Below, piece by piece: positions 1 through 8,908 of a stretch of 39,076 nucleotides of DNA (position 1 is the first letter of the stretch; each line of letters opens with the position of its first letter). Under the pieces are notes generated by a model, which worked only from the letters and a program-made list of their open reading frames with translations, was not told the DNA's origin and did no database searches. The position numbers and the translations under genes were made by a program. The DNA comes from Micromonospora endophytica (GTDB taxonomy: Bacteria; Actinomycetota; Actinomycetes; Mycobacteriales; Micromonosporaceae), in NCBI RefSeq assembly GCF_003236305.1, contig NZ_POTX01000030.1:1-39076 (forward strand). Direction: 5' to 3'.

Positions 1-848
1 CGGTACGCCCGACCGTCGCGCTGGCGGGCCGCGCTGGGCAGCCCGGTCGTCGCCGGTGCCGCCGTACTGGCGCTACTGGCCGGGGCCGGCGCCGCAGCCG
101 CCGCGAACTGGTTGCCGATCTTCCACACCGAGCGGATCGCCCCGGTCACCCTCCCGCAGGCCGACCTGGTGGCCTTGCCCGACCTGTCCGCCTACGGCGA
201 GGTCGCGTTCACCGAACGGGCCAACGTCCGCGAGGTCGGTGACGCCGCCACGGCGGGACAGCTCACCGGCTTGCCCGTGCCGCAGGTCGACAGGTTGCCA
301 CGCGGCGTGACCGGGTTGCCGACATACCAGGTCGGCGACCGGATGAGCGCGGTGTTCACCTTCTCCGAGGAGAAGGCGCGGCAGACGGCCGCAGCGGCCG
401 GTGAGCCGCTGCCCCCACCGCCGGCTGGCCTCGACGGCAGCCAGTTCCGGTTGACCGCCGGTCCCGGCGTCGCCGCCGTCTGGTCGCAGAACCGGGAGGT
501 GCCGGCGATGATCGTGGCCCGCGCGGTCGCCCCGAGCGCCTACTCCTCGGGGATCCCCTTCGCCACCGCCGTCGACTACCTGCTGACTCTGCCCGGGTTG
601 CCGGAGAACGTCGCGTCTCAGCTGCGCGGCTTCTCCGGCGACGCGACCACGCTGCCGCTGCCGGTGAACGACCGCTACCTGACCGCCACCACCACGCAGG
701 TACGGGGCCTGCCGGCCACGGTGCTCACCTCCCGCGACGGTCTGCTGGCCGGCGTGGTGTGGGTGCAGGACGGCAACGTCACCGCGGTGGCGGGCTCGTT
801 GAGCGCCGACGAGGTGCTGTCGGTGGCGCGCGAGCTGCGGTGGCACCG

Positions 849-852
<4 letters not shown>
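1..852 (+). CDS. Membrane-anchored extracytoplasmic protein, 5' end missing
   Basis: The reading frame is open from the first base, so the gene starts upstream of the window. The visible part begins with a basic stretch (RYARPSRWR), then a hydrophobic Ala/Leu/Val-rich segment at about residues 15-36 that should span the membrane once, then about 245 polar residues that should lie outside the cell. I do not recognise a catalytic motif or a named family. The stop codon (850-852) overlaps the GTG of the next gene in a GTGA junction, so it is translationally coupled to the ABC ATPase and permease behind it. A role beside that ABC system, or as a sensor or anti-sigma-like anchor upstream, is only context-based inference. 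The basic N-side before the membrane segment suggests an Nin-Cout topology. Confidence 0.7.
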
Positions 853-1849
<997 letters not shown>

Positions 1850-1850
<1 letters not shown>

Positions 1851-2698
1851 TGATCGTCCGGACCGTACTCACCGTCGCCGGCCTCACCCTCCAGGAGGCC
1901 GCGCGTCGCCAGGTGCTGCGGTCGCTCGCCGCGCTGACGGTTCTCCTGCTCGCGCTCTCCGCCTGGGGTTTCTCCCGGATCGACGCCGAGTTCGGCGGCC
2001 TCACCAGCGGCGAGGCGCGGCTGGTGGCGTCCATGGTGCTGAACCTGGTGATGTTCGGCCTGAGTCTGATCGCCGCCCTCGGTACGGCGTTCCTCGCCGG
2101 CCCCACCCTGGCCGGTGACATCGAGTCCGGTGCCGCGTTGTCGATCCTGGCCCGGCCGGTGCACCGCTTCGCGGTGCTGCTCGGCAAATGGCTGGGGCTG
2201 GTGACCTTCGGCGCCGGCTTCGTGGCCGTGGCCGGCCTGGCGCAGCTGTTGGTCGTGCGCTTCACCGTGGACTACTGGCCGCCGGCACCGGTGACCGGTC
2301 TGGCGCTGCTCGCCGCGCAGACCATCGTCCTGCTCACCCTGGGTCTGCTGCTCTCCAGCGTCAGCTCACCGATGGCGTCGGGGGTGGTGGCCGTCGGCCT
2401 GTTCGGGTCCACCTGGATCGCCGGCGTCGTCGGGGCCTTCGGCACTGCGCTGGACAACGAGGGGGTGATCCGCGTCGGCACCGTCTCCCGGATGCTGTTG
2501 CCCACCGATGGCCTGTGGCGCGGGGCGATGAACGCCTTCCAGGACCCAACGGTGCTGGTGCAGTTCGGCCCAGCCATGCAGGGCCATCCGTTCCTGAGCG
2601 ACGCCTCCCTCACCGGCACCTACCTGACCTGGGCGGCAGTCTGGATCGCGCTCGTGCTCGGGCTCACCGCAGTGCTCTTCCGCCGCCGTGACCTGTGA
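1850..2698 (+). CDS. ABC-2 type transporter permease
   Basis: This membrane subunit of about 282 aa is the partner of the ATPase encoded just upstream. It has about six hydrophobic segments, separated by short loops, and ends with the basic tail RRRDL. This is the layout of ABC-2 permeases of the NosY/GldF kind. The ATG at 1850 shares one base with the ATPase stop codon; a GTG at 1847 is an alternative. GGAGG at 1836-1840 suits either start. The gene is last in its unit and faces the 3' end of the MocR gene across 52 bp, in which I see no convincing terminator hairpin. The cargo is unknown; the resemblance to NosY-type permeases is by overall pattern only. Confidence 0.88.
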
Positions 2699-2750
2699 GT
2701 TGGCCTGGCTGCGGAGGACGACCCCAGACAAGAGAAGACCGGCGTTGGTG

Positions 2751-4148
2751 CTAGACCCGGTGCAGGGCACGGGCGAGGCGGCGGACCGCCTCGTCCATCA
2801 GCGCGGGTGGAGCGGCGGCGTAGGTGAGGCGCAGGTGCGCGGCCGGCGGTTCGGCCGCGTACCAGGGACGTCCGGGGAACACGACGACGCCCTCGGCGGC
2901 TGCGGCGGCGGCCAGCGCGACGTCGTCGGTGCCGTCGGGCAGGCGGACCCAGAGGTGCAGGCCGCCACGCGGGACCGGCTGCCCGTCGATCAGCTCCGGC
3001 AGGTGTCGGCGCAACGCGGCCACCAGTGCCTCGCGACGGACCCGCAGGGCGGTACGCAGGGCGCGACGGTGCCGCGTCCAGGCCGGGGCGGTGACGAACT
3101 CGATAGTGGCCTGTTGCACCGGACCGGCGACGAAGAAGTCGTCGAGCAGGCGGGCCGCACGCAGCCGGGCACCGGCCGGCCCCCGGGCACCGAGCGCCGC
3201 CACCCGCAGCCCCGGAGCGGTGGACTTGGTGAGCGAGCGCAGGTAGACCACGTGCCCGTCGGGGTCGTCGGCGGCCAGTGGCGGCGGGGGCTCGCCGTCG
3301 ATGGTGAGGTCGCGGGCGTAGTCGTCCTCGATCAGGAATGCCCCGGCGTCGCGTACGGTGTCGGCGACCTGCGACCGGCGGTGTCCGGCCAGGGTCGCGC
3401 CGTGCGGGTTGGCGTGCAACGGCTGGCAGTAGAACAGTCGGGCGCCGGTGCGGGCGAACGCGGCGGCGAGCTGGTCGGGTCGTACCCCGTCGGCGTCGGC
3501 GGGCACCGGCACCACCCGCAGCCCGGCCGACCGGGCCGCGGCCAGCGCGCCCAGGTAGGTCGGCGATTCGACGAGCAGCACGTCGCCGGGGGCGGCGAGC
3601 GCCCGCAGCGCGGTGGAGAGCGCGGCCTGCCCGCCGGGGCAGATCACCATGTCCTCGGCGCGTAGGCCGCCCCCGGCCTCGCGGGCGAACCAGGTCCGCA
3701 GGTCCTCCCGCCCCTCGGCCGGACCGCGGTGCCAGGACGCGGGCTGCCGGGCGGCGCGGGTGAGTGCGACGCCGAGCGCGGCGGCGGGCTGCAGCTCCGC
3801 GTCGAGGTAGCCGCCGGAGAGTGGGATCGTGCCGGCGGGCGGTAACGCCAGTAGCGCCTGCATCTCCTCCTCCCCGGGGCGGCGTGGTCCGAGCGCGACG
3901 GTCTGCCAGGCCAGGTCGGGAGCGGGTGGCCGGTCGGGTCGGGCGGCCAGGAAGGTGCCCCGGCCGGGCCGGGTCTCCACCAGCCCCTCCGCGACCAAGT
4001 GCCGGATCGCCTCGGTGACGGTGACCGGCGACGCCTGGTGCCGGGCGGTCAGCTCGCGCACCGAGGGCAGCCGCGTGCCCGGTGCCGCGCCAACGGCGAG
4101 CCGGCGCAGATCTTGGATAACGCGATGCGCTGCGTTACCGTCTTCCAT
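2751..4148 (-). CDS. MocR/PdxR-type transcription regulator with aminotransferase-like domain
   Basis: This 465-aa protein fuses an N-terminal GntR winged helix (about residues 5-70, with LPSVRELTARH and the wing PGRGTF) to a fold-type I aminotransferase domain (about 110-460). The PLP-binding lysine should be Lys308 in SLTKSTAPGLR, and the conserved Asp/Tyr of the cofactor site is in EDDYARDL. MocR proteins use bound PLP, or its adduct with an amino acid or amine, as a signal and usually control the divergent neighbour, here an EamA exporter. A role in controlling that exporter is therefore likely. No ribosome-binding site precedes the ATG. A TACTAT -10 element (4162 to 4157 on this strand) lies 8 nt before it, so the transcript is probably leaderless. 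CGTTAC repeats around the start may be its operators. Confidence 0.9.
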   Translation of the reverse strand: MEDGNAAHRVIQDLRRLAVGAAPGTRLPSVRELTARHQASPVTVTEAIRHLVAEGLVETRPGRGTFLAARPDRPPAPDLAWQTVALGPRRPGEEEMQALLALPPAGTIPLSGGYLDAELQPAAALGVALTRAARQPASWHRGPAEGREDLRTWFAREAGGGLRAEDMVICPGGQAALSTALRALAAPGDVLLVESPTYLGALAAARSAGLRVVPVPADADGVRPDQLAAAFARTGARLFYCQPLHANPHGATLAGHRRSQVADTVRDAGAFLIEDDYARDLTIDGEPPPPLAADDPDGHVVYLRSLTKSTAPGLRVAALGARGPAGARLRAARLLDDFFVAGPVQQATIEFVTAPAWTRHRRALRTALRVRREALVAALRRHLPELIDGQPVPRGGLHLWVRLPDGTDDVALAAAAAAEGVVVFPGRPWYAAEPPAAHLRLTYAAAPPALMDEAVRRLARALHRV

Positions 4149-4188
4149 GAGGGATCATAGTAGCGTTACTGACGCTCCGACGGTAACG
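4116..4188. promoter_or_regulatory. MocR/EamA divergent promoter with CGTTAC repeats
   Basis: CGTTAC occurs at 4133-4138 and 4164-4169, its inverse GTAACG at 4183-4188, and a related ATAACG at 4117-4122. Repeats of this sort, mixed direct and inverted over a few helical turns, are typical of MocR operators. On the minus strand TACTAT (4162-4157) and on the plus strand TACCGT (4136-4141) are -10-like and lie 5-8 nt before the two overlapping start codons. The assignment to the adjacent regulator is inferred. Confidence 0.5.
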
Positions 4189-5283
4189 GTCAGCCGGGCC
4201 GCGGGAGTCGCCCTGGGCGCGCTGGGTGTGCTCGCGTTCAGCATGTCGCTGCCGACCACCCGGGTCGCCGTGCAACAGCTCGACCCGTGGTTCGTCGCCT
4301 TCGGCCGCTCCGTCGGCGCGGCCCTGCTGGCCTGGGCCTACCTGCGGATCACCGGCGCGCCGCGCCCCACCGGTGACCAGTGGCGCCGGCTGTCGCTCGT
4401 CGCCCTCGGCGTCGTCGTCGGCTTCCCGCTGTTTACCTCGCTGGCGCTGATCAGCCAGACCTCCGCGCACGGCGCGGTCGTCATCGCCGTCCTGCCCGCC
4501 ATCACCGCCGTCTTCGCGGTGCTCCGCGCCGACGAGCGTCCACCACCACTGTTCTGGATCGCCAGCGGCGGCGGGCTGCTGGCGGTGCTCGTCTTCCTGG
4601 CCGCCAGCGGCGCGCTGGCCGGCACCCTCTCCGTGGCCGACCTGTTCCTGCTCGCGGCGGTCACCCTCGCCGGCCTCGGGTACGCCGAGGGCGGCGCGCT
4701 CGCCCGCGAACTGGGCGGGGCCCGGACGATCTGCTGGGCCCTGCTGCTGGCGTTGCCCGCCACCGCACCGATCACCGCCGTCGCCCTGCTGGCTGCTCCC
4801 CCGCAGGCCGGCCCGGTGGCGTGGTCGGCGTTCGGCTATCTCACAGTGGTCTCGATGTTCCTGGGCTTCTTCGCCTGGTACGCGGGCCTGGCCCGGGGCG
4901 GCATCGCCCGGGTCGGCCAGGTCCAGCTCGCCCAGCCGGTGCTCACCCTGGCCTGGTCGGCGCTGCTGCTCGGCGAGCGGGTCACCCCGGCCGCCATCGT
5001 GGCGGCGCTGGCGGTGCTGGCCTGCGTGGTGCTGACCCAACGGACCCGGGCCCGCCACGACTACCGCCCTGCGGCGCAAATCAGCAGCTCAGGTGGCATG
5101 CCAACTGTGCCACAGGCCCTTTTCAACCCGCCGCGGAAGGTGAAAGGATATTGGCATCAGCTCGGCGGGCCGGCCGTGGCTCGCCGGCTCGGCGCGACCA
5201 CCGCGAAGGCCAGGCTGTCCCCGGCCAACCCCCTCCCTCGCGGGCTCCGCGATCGGACGGATGAAGGGACCGACGGCGGATGA
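4147..5283 (+). CDS. EamA/DMT-family transporter with an atypical C-terminal tail
   Basis: This 378-aa protein has ten hydrophobic helices in two EamA repeats over about residues 15-300, ending at VLTQRTRARHDYRP. This is the normal size of a drug/metabolite exporter of the inner membrane. About 75 extra residues then run to the stop at 5281-5283. They are hydrophilic and use codons unlike the rest (TCA, ACT, CTT, AAA, GGA, TAT, CAT), so the tail may be former intergenic DNA read through after loss of a stop. The ATG at 4147 overlaps the MocR start on the other strand (CATG at 4146-4149). No later in-frame start keeps the first helix. The stop overlaps the next ATG. MocR control of export of an amino acid or amine is a reasonable inference. 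Confidence 0.82.
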   Translation: MRDHSSVTDAPTVTVSRAAGVALGALGVLAFSMSLPTTRVAVQQLDPWFVAFGRSVGAALLAWAYLRITGAPRPTGDQWRRLSLVALGVVVGFPLFTSLALISQTSAHGAVVIAVLPAITAVFAVLRADERPPPLFWIASGGGLLAVLVFLAASGALAGTLSVADLFLLAAVTLAGLGYAEGGALARELGGARTICWALLLALPATAPITAVALLAAPPQAGPVAWSAFGYLTVVSMFLGFFAWYAGLARGGIARVGQVQLAQPVLTLAWSALLLGERVTPAAIVAALAVLACVVLTQRTRARHDYRPAAQISSSGGMPTVPQALFNPPRKVKGYWHQLGGPAVARRLGATTAKARLSPANPLPRGLRDRTDEGTDGG

Positions 5284-5885
5284 TGAGTTCTGCGCTGCGG
5301 TGGCCGATGACGTTCGCGTTGATCGCCGTGCTGCCCTATTTCGCGGCGCGACTTGTCCGGCCGGTGACCGGCCGACCGGGTGCCCGGATCCGGCCCCGGC
5401 TCTGCGATGTCGCTCATCTGCTGATGGCCGTGGGGATGACCACCATGGTGTGGACGGTCCGGGTGCCGGCCGTGGTGTGGGTCGTGGTGTTCGCACCGAT
5501 CGCGGTGTGGCTCGCGGTGCTCGCGGCCCGCGCGCCGGGCCGGCTGCCCCATGGATCACGGGCGGTCACGGCGTACTTCGCCGTTTCCATGGCGGCGATG
5601 GTCTGGATGGCTGTCCCGACCGGTCACCATGACCCGGTGGCCGGCAGCCACCACGGCAGTTCGCCGGCGGCGTTCTCGTTCACACCGCTGGTCAGCCTCG
5701 TCCTGGGCGGATATCTGCTGCTCACGGCCGGATGGTGGATCGGGCGAGACATGCGCCTGACCCCACTGTGGCAGGAGCCGAGCGACGCCGCCGGTCCCGC
5801 GCCCCGGACCGGCGCACGCGCGGAGAGCATCTGTCACGCCACCATGGGGGCGGTGATGGGGCTGATGCTGTTGACGATGGTGTGA
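5280..5885 (+). CDS. DUF5134 family membrane protein
   Basis: This integral membrane protein of 201 aa has about six hydrophobic segments. The DVAHLLMAVGM motif near residue 43 and the C-terminal CHATMGAVMGLMLL motif match my memory of actinobacterial DUF5134 proteins, a family without an established function. A His-rich loop at about residues 117-125 (GHHDPVAGSHHGS) could bind a metal such as copper; that is inference. ATG at 5280 overlaps the EamA stop by 4 nt (a second ATG at 5283 is possible), so the two genes are translationally coupled. The gene converges on the allophanate hydrolase gene across 82 bp that contain a GC-rich inverted repeat. Confidence 0.75.
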   Translation: MMSSALRWPMTFALIAVLPYFAARLVRPVTGRPGARIRPRLCDVAHLLMAVGMTTMVWTVRVPAVVWVVVFAPIAVWLAVLAARAPGRLPHGSRAVTAYFAVSMAAMVWMAVPTGHHDPVAGSHHGSSPAAFSFTPLVSLVLGGYLLLTAGWWIGRDMRLTPLWQEPSDAAGPAPRTGARAESICHATMGAVMGLMLLTMV

Positions 5886-5956
5886 GCCCGCCCGGCCCCG
5901 CCAGCCATGGCGTGCGCCCGCCGGCCTCGCCGGCCGTAGTGTGCGTCCGGGCGGGC
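5886..5956. terminator. Candidate bidirectional terminator between convergent genes
   Basis: GCCCGCCCGG (5886-5895) is the exact reverse complement of CCGGGCGGGC (5947-5956), and a nested GGCC/CCGG repeat lies inside at about 5920-5936. The element fills the gap between the convergent DUF5134 and allophanate hydrolase genes. There is no U-tract, and GC-rich repeats arise easily by chance at this base composition, so confidence is low. Confidence 0.35.
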
Positions 5957-5967
5957 GGGCGGTCCGG

Positions 5968-7593
5968 TCAGGCCGGGTCGGCCCGCAGCGCGGCCCGCCA
6001 TCCGCCGGCGGCGCTGACGTCCTGGGCGTCGCGTACCCCGTGCTCGCTGGCCAGGAACCCGATCACCGTGGTGTCGTCGTCGAGGCGGAGCGGGCCGAGC
6101 CCGAGCGGCGCCGGGATGCTGTCGAGCAGCGCCCCGACCGCCTGATGCGGCAGTTGCCACACCTCCACGGCGATGCCGTCGTCGGGTCCGTCTCCGGTGA
6201 AGACCAGGCCCGGCCGGGCCACGCCAGAACCGGGCAGCCGGTACAGGCGGTAGCCGGCCGCCGTCCGGGCGCGGGCGTGCAACCGGCCGCCGAGCGCGAC
6301 GAGCTGCCGGTTCAGCGGCATGCCGGTCAGGTGTGCGCCGACGACCGCGACCAGTGTGGTGCCGGCCGGCGGGCGATCGTCGACCCGCGTCGGCTCACCG
6401 CACCACCGCGCCGCCAGATCCAGCAGCGGAGCGTCGGCGAAGGCGGGCGCGATGAACTGCACCCCGAAGGGCAACCCGTCGGTACGGGCGTCCGCCGGCA
6501 CCGCCACCGCGCACAGATCCAGCAGGTTGACGAAATTGGTGTACGTGCCGAGTCGGCTGTTCACGCCGACCGGATCGGCCGCGACCTCGGCCAGCGTGGG
6601 ATGGGTCGGGGTGACCGGCAGCAGCAGGGCGTCCACGTCCAGCCAGATCCGCTCGGTCTGGCGACGAAGCTCGGCGAGCCGTTCCCACGCCTCGAAGACG
6701 GCGGGCCCGGTGACGTCCCGGCCCGGCGTGACAATGGACCGCACGGTCGGATCAACCCCGGCCCCGGACAGGTACGCCCCGAACGCCGACCAGCGTTGCG
6801 CGACCCACGGTCCGCCGTACAACAGGGCGGCAGCGGCCAGGAACGCTCCGATGTCGACCGGAACCACCTGGGCGGCGACGGTGTCGAGCCGGCGCAGCGC
6901 CGCCTGCCACGCCACCCGGTGCGCCGGATCGAGGTCCAGGTCACCGGCGGGCACCGCGACGGTTCGCAGCCGGCTCGCCACCCCGGGCGGCGGGGCCGGC
7001 GGGACCGGCCGGGACCACGGGTCCTCGGGGTCGGCCCAGGTGAGCACGTCGAGCGCGGCCGCGCCCTCGGCGACGGTCCGGGTGAACGTGGTGACGCAGT
7101 CCAGAGAGCGGCACGCCGGCAGCAGTCCGCGGGTGGAGACCAGGCCCCGGGTGGGCTTGATGCCGACGATGCCGTTGAAGGCGGCCGGCACCCGACCGGA
7201 GCCGGCGGTGTCGGTGCCCAGGGCCAGCGGCACCAGACCGGCGGCCACCGCGACGGCGCTGCCGGAACTGCTGCCGCCGCTGATGTGCTCGGGGCTGTGG
7301 ACACTGTGGCAGGCACCGTAGGGGGTGCGGGTGCCGACCAGGCCGGTGGCGAACTGGTCCAGGTTGGTCTTGCCGATCGGCACGGCACCGGCGTCCATCA
7401 GTCGGCGTACCGCCGTGGCGGTGGTGGCCGCCGGTCGATCCGCCAGATCGGGGCAGGCGGCGGTGGTCGGGTAGCCGGCGATGTCCAGGTTGTCCTTGAC
7501 CGCGAACCGGACGCCGGCCAGCGGCCCGTCCGGTGCCGTCGCGGCGAACCGCGCGACCGTGTCCGGGGCGAACTTGGTGATCCAGATCGTCAC
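5968..7593 (-). CDS. atzF: Allophanate hydrolase (AtzF type)
   Basis: It should hydrolyse allophanate to two ammonia and two CO2 in the cytoplasm, the last step of urea, guanidine and s-triazine nitrogen use. From the GTG at 7593 the protein has 541 aa. The amidase-signature triad is visible: Lys33 (FAVKDNLDIAG), cis-Ser108 (GGSSSGS) and nucleophile Ser132 (GTDTAGSGR). After about residue 430 comes the separate C-terminal domain of allophanate hydrolases (LPGSGVARPGL, EVWQLP). GTG at 7593 is chosen because it overlaps the upstream stop in a GTGA junction and leaves a normal N-terminus. It is last in the leftward operon that starts with the PotD-like gene, directly after the two UAAP genes. 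No urea or guanidine carboxylase is in the window, so the source of allophanate is unclear. Confidence 0.92.
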   Translation of the reverse strand: MTIWITKFAPDTVARFAATAPDGPLAGVRFAVKDNLDIAGYPTTAACPDLADRPAATTATAVRRLMDAGAVPIGKTNLDQFATGLVGTRTPYGACHSVHSPEHISGGSSSGSAVAVAAGLVPLALGTDTAGSGRVPAAFNGIVGIKPTRGLVSTRGLLPACRSLDCVTTFTRTVAEGAAALDVLTWADPEDPWSRPVPPAPPPGVASRLRTVAVPAGDLDLDPAHRVAWQAALRRLDTVAAQVVPVDIGAFLAAAALLYGGPWVAQRWSAFGAYLSGAGVDPTVRSIVTPGRDVTGPAVFEAWERLAELRRQTERIWLDVDALLLPVTPTHPTLAEVAADPVGVNSRLGTYTNFVNLLDLCAVAVPADARTDGLPFGVQFIAPAFADAPLLDLAARWCGEPTRVDDRPPAGTTLVAVVGAHLTGMPLNRQLVALGGRLHARARTAAGYRLYRLPGSGVARPGLVFTGDGPDDGIAVEVWQLPHQAVGALLDSIPAPLGLGPLRLDDDTTVIGFLASEHGVRDAQDVSAAGGWRAALRADPA

Positions 7594-8198
7594 GATGACC
7601 AGCCCAGCAGCCGCACCGGAGTGGGGTCGTACCCGTTGCACGGATTGTTCAGTTGTGGACAGTTGCTGACCAACACCAGGATGTCGCGCTCGGCGCGGAG
7701 TTCGACGTGCTTGCCGGGGGCCGAGACACCATCCTCGAAGGTCAACCCGCCGGATTCGGTAAGCGGCACGTTCATGAAGAAGTTGATGTTGTGGGTGAGG
7801 TCCCGCTTGTCCAGCCCGGCGGCCACCGCGTAGCGCAGGAAGGTGGCCCGGCAGGCGTGCTGGTGGCGGGTGTGCTCGCCGTAGCGTACGACGTTGCTCT
7901 CCTTGGCGCAGGCGCCGCCGAGCGTGTCGTGCCGGCCGCAGGTGTCGTCGACGATGGTGGCCAGCGGGTCGAGCCGTACGCTGCGCAGCACCGAACCACT
8001 GGTCAGGTAGGCCGCGCCCTGCGCGCGGATGGTGTCGACGGCGCTGTACCGGTTGGCGGTGTCCCGGGCGTCGTACAGCAGGGTGTCGACCGCCTGGTTG
8101 CCGTGCAGGTCGACGATGCGCAGCCGACCGCCGGCCGGGATCTCGCCGAGCCAGCCGTCACCGGCGGCGACGGTCACATCGAACAGGTCTGCGGTCAC
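7590..8198 (-). CDS. Urea-carboxylase-associated protein 2 (DUF1989; carboxyguanidine deiminase-type subunit)
   Basis: This DUF1989 protein of 202 aa is of the UAAP2 type. Typical motifs are present: LRIVDLHGNQAVDTLLY at about 26-42, and DDTCGRHDTLGGAC at 84-97 with Cys87, His90 and Cys97 as probable metal ligands. UAAP1/UAAP2 pairs are now understood as the two subunits of carboxyguanidine deiminase, which releases ammonia from carboxyguanidine and feeds allophanate hydrolase. GTG at 8198 overlaps the UAAP1 stop by 4 nt, and its own stop overlaps the AtzF start by 4 nt, so the three are tightly coupled. Longer upstream readings give only Arg/Pro/Gly-rich sequence from the antisense of other frames and are rejected. 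The subunit carries the intact Cys/His motif, unlike its partner. Confidence 0.88.
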   Translation of the reverse strand: MTADLFDVTVAAGDGWLGEIPAGGRLRIVDLHGNQAVDTLLYDARDTANRYSAVDTIRAQGAAYLTSGSVLRSVRLDPLATIVDDTCGRHDTLGGACAKESNVVRYGEHTRHQHACRATFLRYAVAAGLDKRDLTHNINFFMNVPLTESGGLTFEDGVSAPGKHVELRAERDILVLVSNCPQLNNPCNGYDPTPVRLLGWSS

Positions 8199-8908
8199 CA
8201 CACGCTCCTCTCGGCAGCGGCAAGGGCGCGGGCGGACTCCGCCCGGAACGCCCGGCTCGGGTCGTCGGCGGGCGCGGGCACGCCGGCCGCGACGTCCGCC
8301 CGCACGCCGGCCGGCTGCCACCGGGCTGCCGGATCCAGCGGGTGGGGTGCGGTGGCGAACACCACCAGCAGGTCCTGTTCGGCCCGCAGACTCACCCAGT
8401 CTCCGGCGGTGGTGTGCCCCGGCACGTAGTCGAGGGTGCCCCGTTCGTCGCCGCGGGGCCGCACCTGCACGAACCAGTTGACTGTCGCGTGCAGGTCCCG
8501 CTCGCCCAGGCCGTGCACGTACAGCTCGTCGAGCAGCAGGCTGCGGGCGCTGCGGCGCCATTGGTTGCGGTCACGTCCGTAGTCCGACGGTCCGAAGCGG
8601 GCCAGGTCGCCGTCGAGGCTGTGCCCGCTTATCGCGTCGTGCCAGTCCGACGAGGAGCCGGTCACCGAGGCCAACGCCTTGCCCAGGTCCGACATCAGCA
8701 CCATCGGTGGGTGGATCCGGGCCGACATCTGCGCCTTCAGGGTGTCCGGCACGTTCAGCCGTTCCCGCCGGTCCGCCGCGTAGATCAGCATGCTGGCGAC
8801 GGCGTCGGTGCCCAGCGCCGTCAGGCGCAAACTGCTGCCCCGGGCCAGGGTGAGCGACCAGGCAGCGCCGCCCGGCACGTCATGCTGGTAACCGCTGACA
8901 TCCGTCAT
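8195..8908 (-). CDS. Urea-carboxylase-associated protein 1 (DUF1989; deiminase-type subunit, Cys motif altered)
   Basis: This DUF1989 protein of 237 aa is of the UAAP1 type, shown by the family pattern LRLTALGTDAVASMLIY (about 27-43), NVPDTLKAQ (52-60) and LMSDLGKALASVTG (71-84). It should pair with UAAP2 encoded next to it. At the position where its partner has DDTCGRHD, this protein reads GSSSDWHD (84-91): His90 is kept but the Cys is Ser87. If this Cys is a metal ligand in the family, this chain may be structural or may use another substrate. The ATG at 8908 overlaps the GMC oxidoreductase stop (ATGA). An ending rich in Ala and Arg (about 200-237) extends past the conserved core. There is no signal peptide, so the protein should be cytoplasmic. 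Confidence 0.85.
   Translation of the reverse strand: MTDVSGYQHDVPGGAAWSLTLARGSSLRLTALGTDAVASMLIYAADRRERLNVPDTLKAQMSARIHPPMVLMSDLGKALASVTGSSSDWHDAISGHSLDGDLARFGPSDYGRDRNQWRRSARSLLLDELYVHGLGERDLHATVNWFVQVRPRGDERGTLDYVPGHTTAGDWVSLRAEQDLLVVFATAPHPLDPAARWQPAGVRADVAAGVPAPADDPSRAFRAESARALAAAERSVW

Noticed and set aside
2699..2750. Terminator between the ABC permease and MocR genes
   Set aside because: No stem of useful length could be found in these 52 bases.
5941..7833. Very long open frame on the plus strand opposite the allophanate hydrolase and UAAP2 genes
   Set aside because: It lies antisense to genes with clear catalytic motifs, is rich in Gly, Arg, Pro and Asp and has no recognisable domain. 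Such frames arise from high GC at third positions. The same holds for similar long frames at 9577-12267, 13006-15600, 15836-17710 and 27039-28889.
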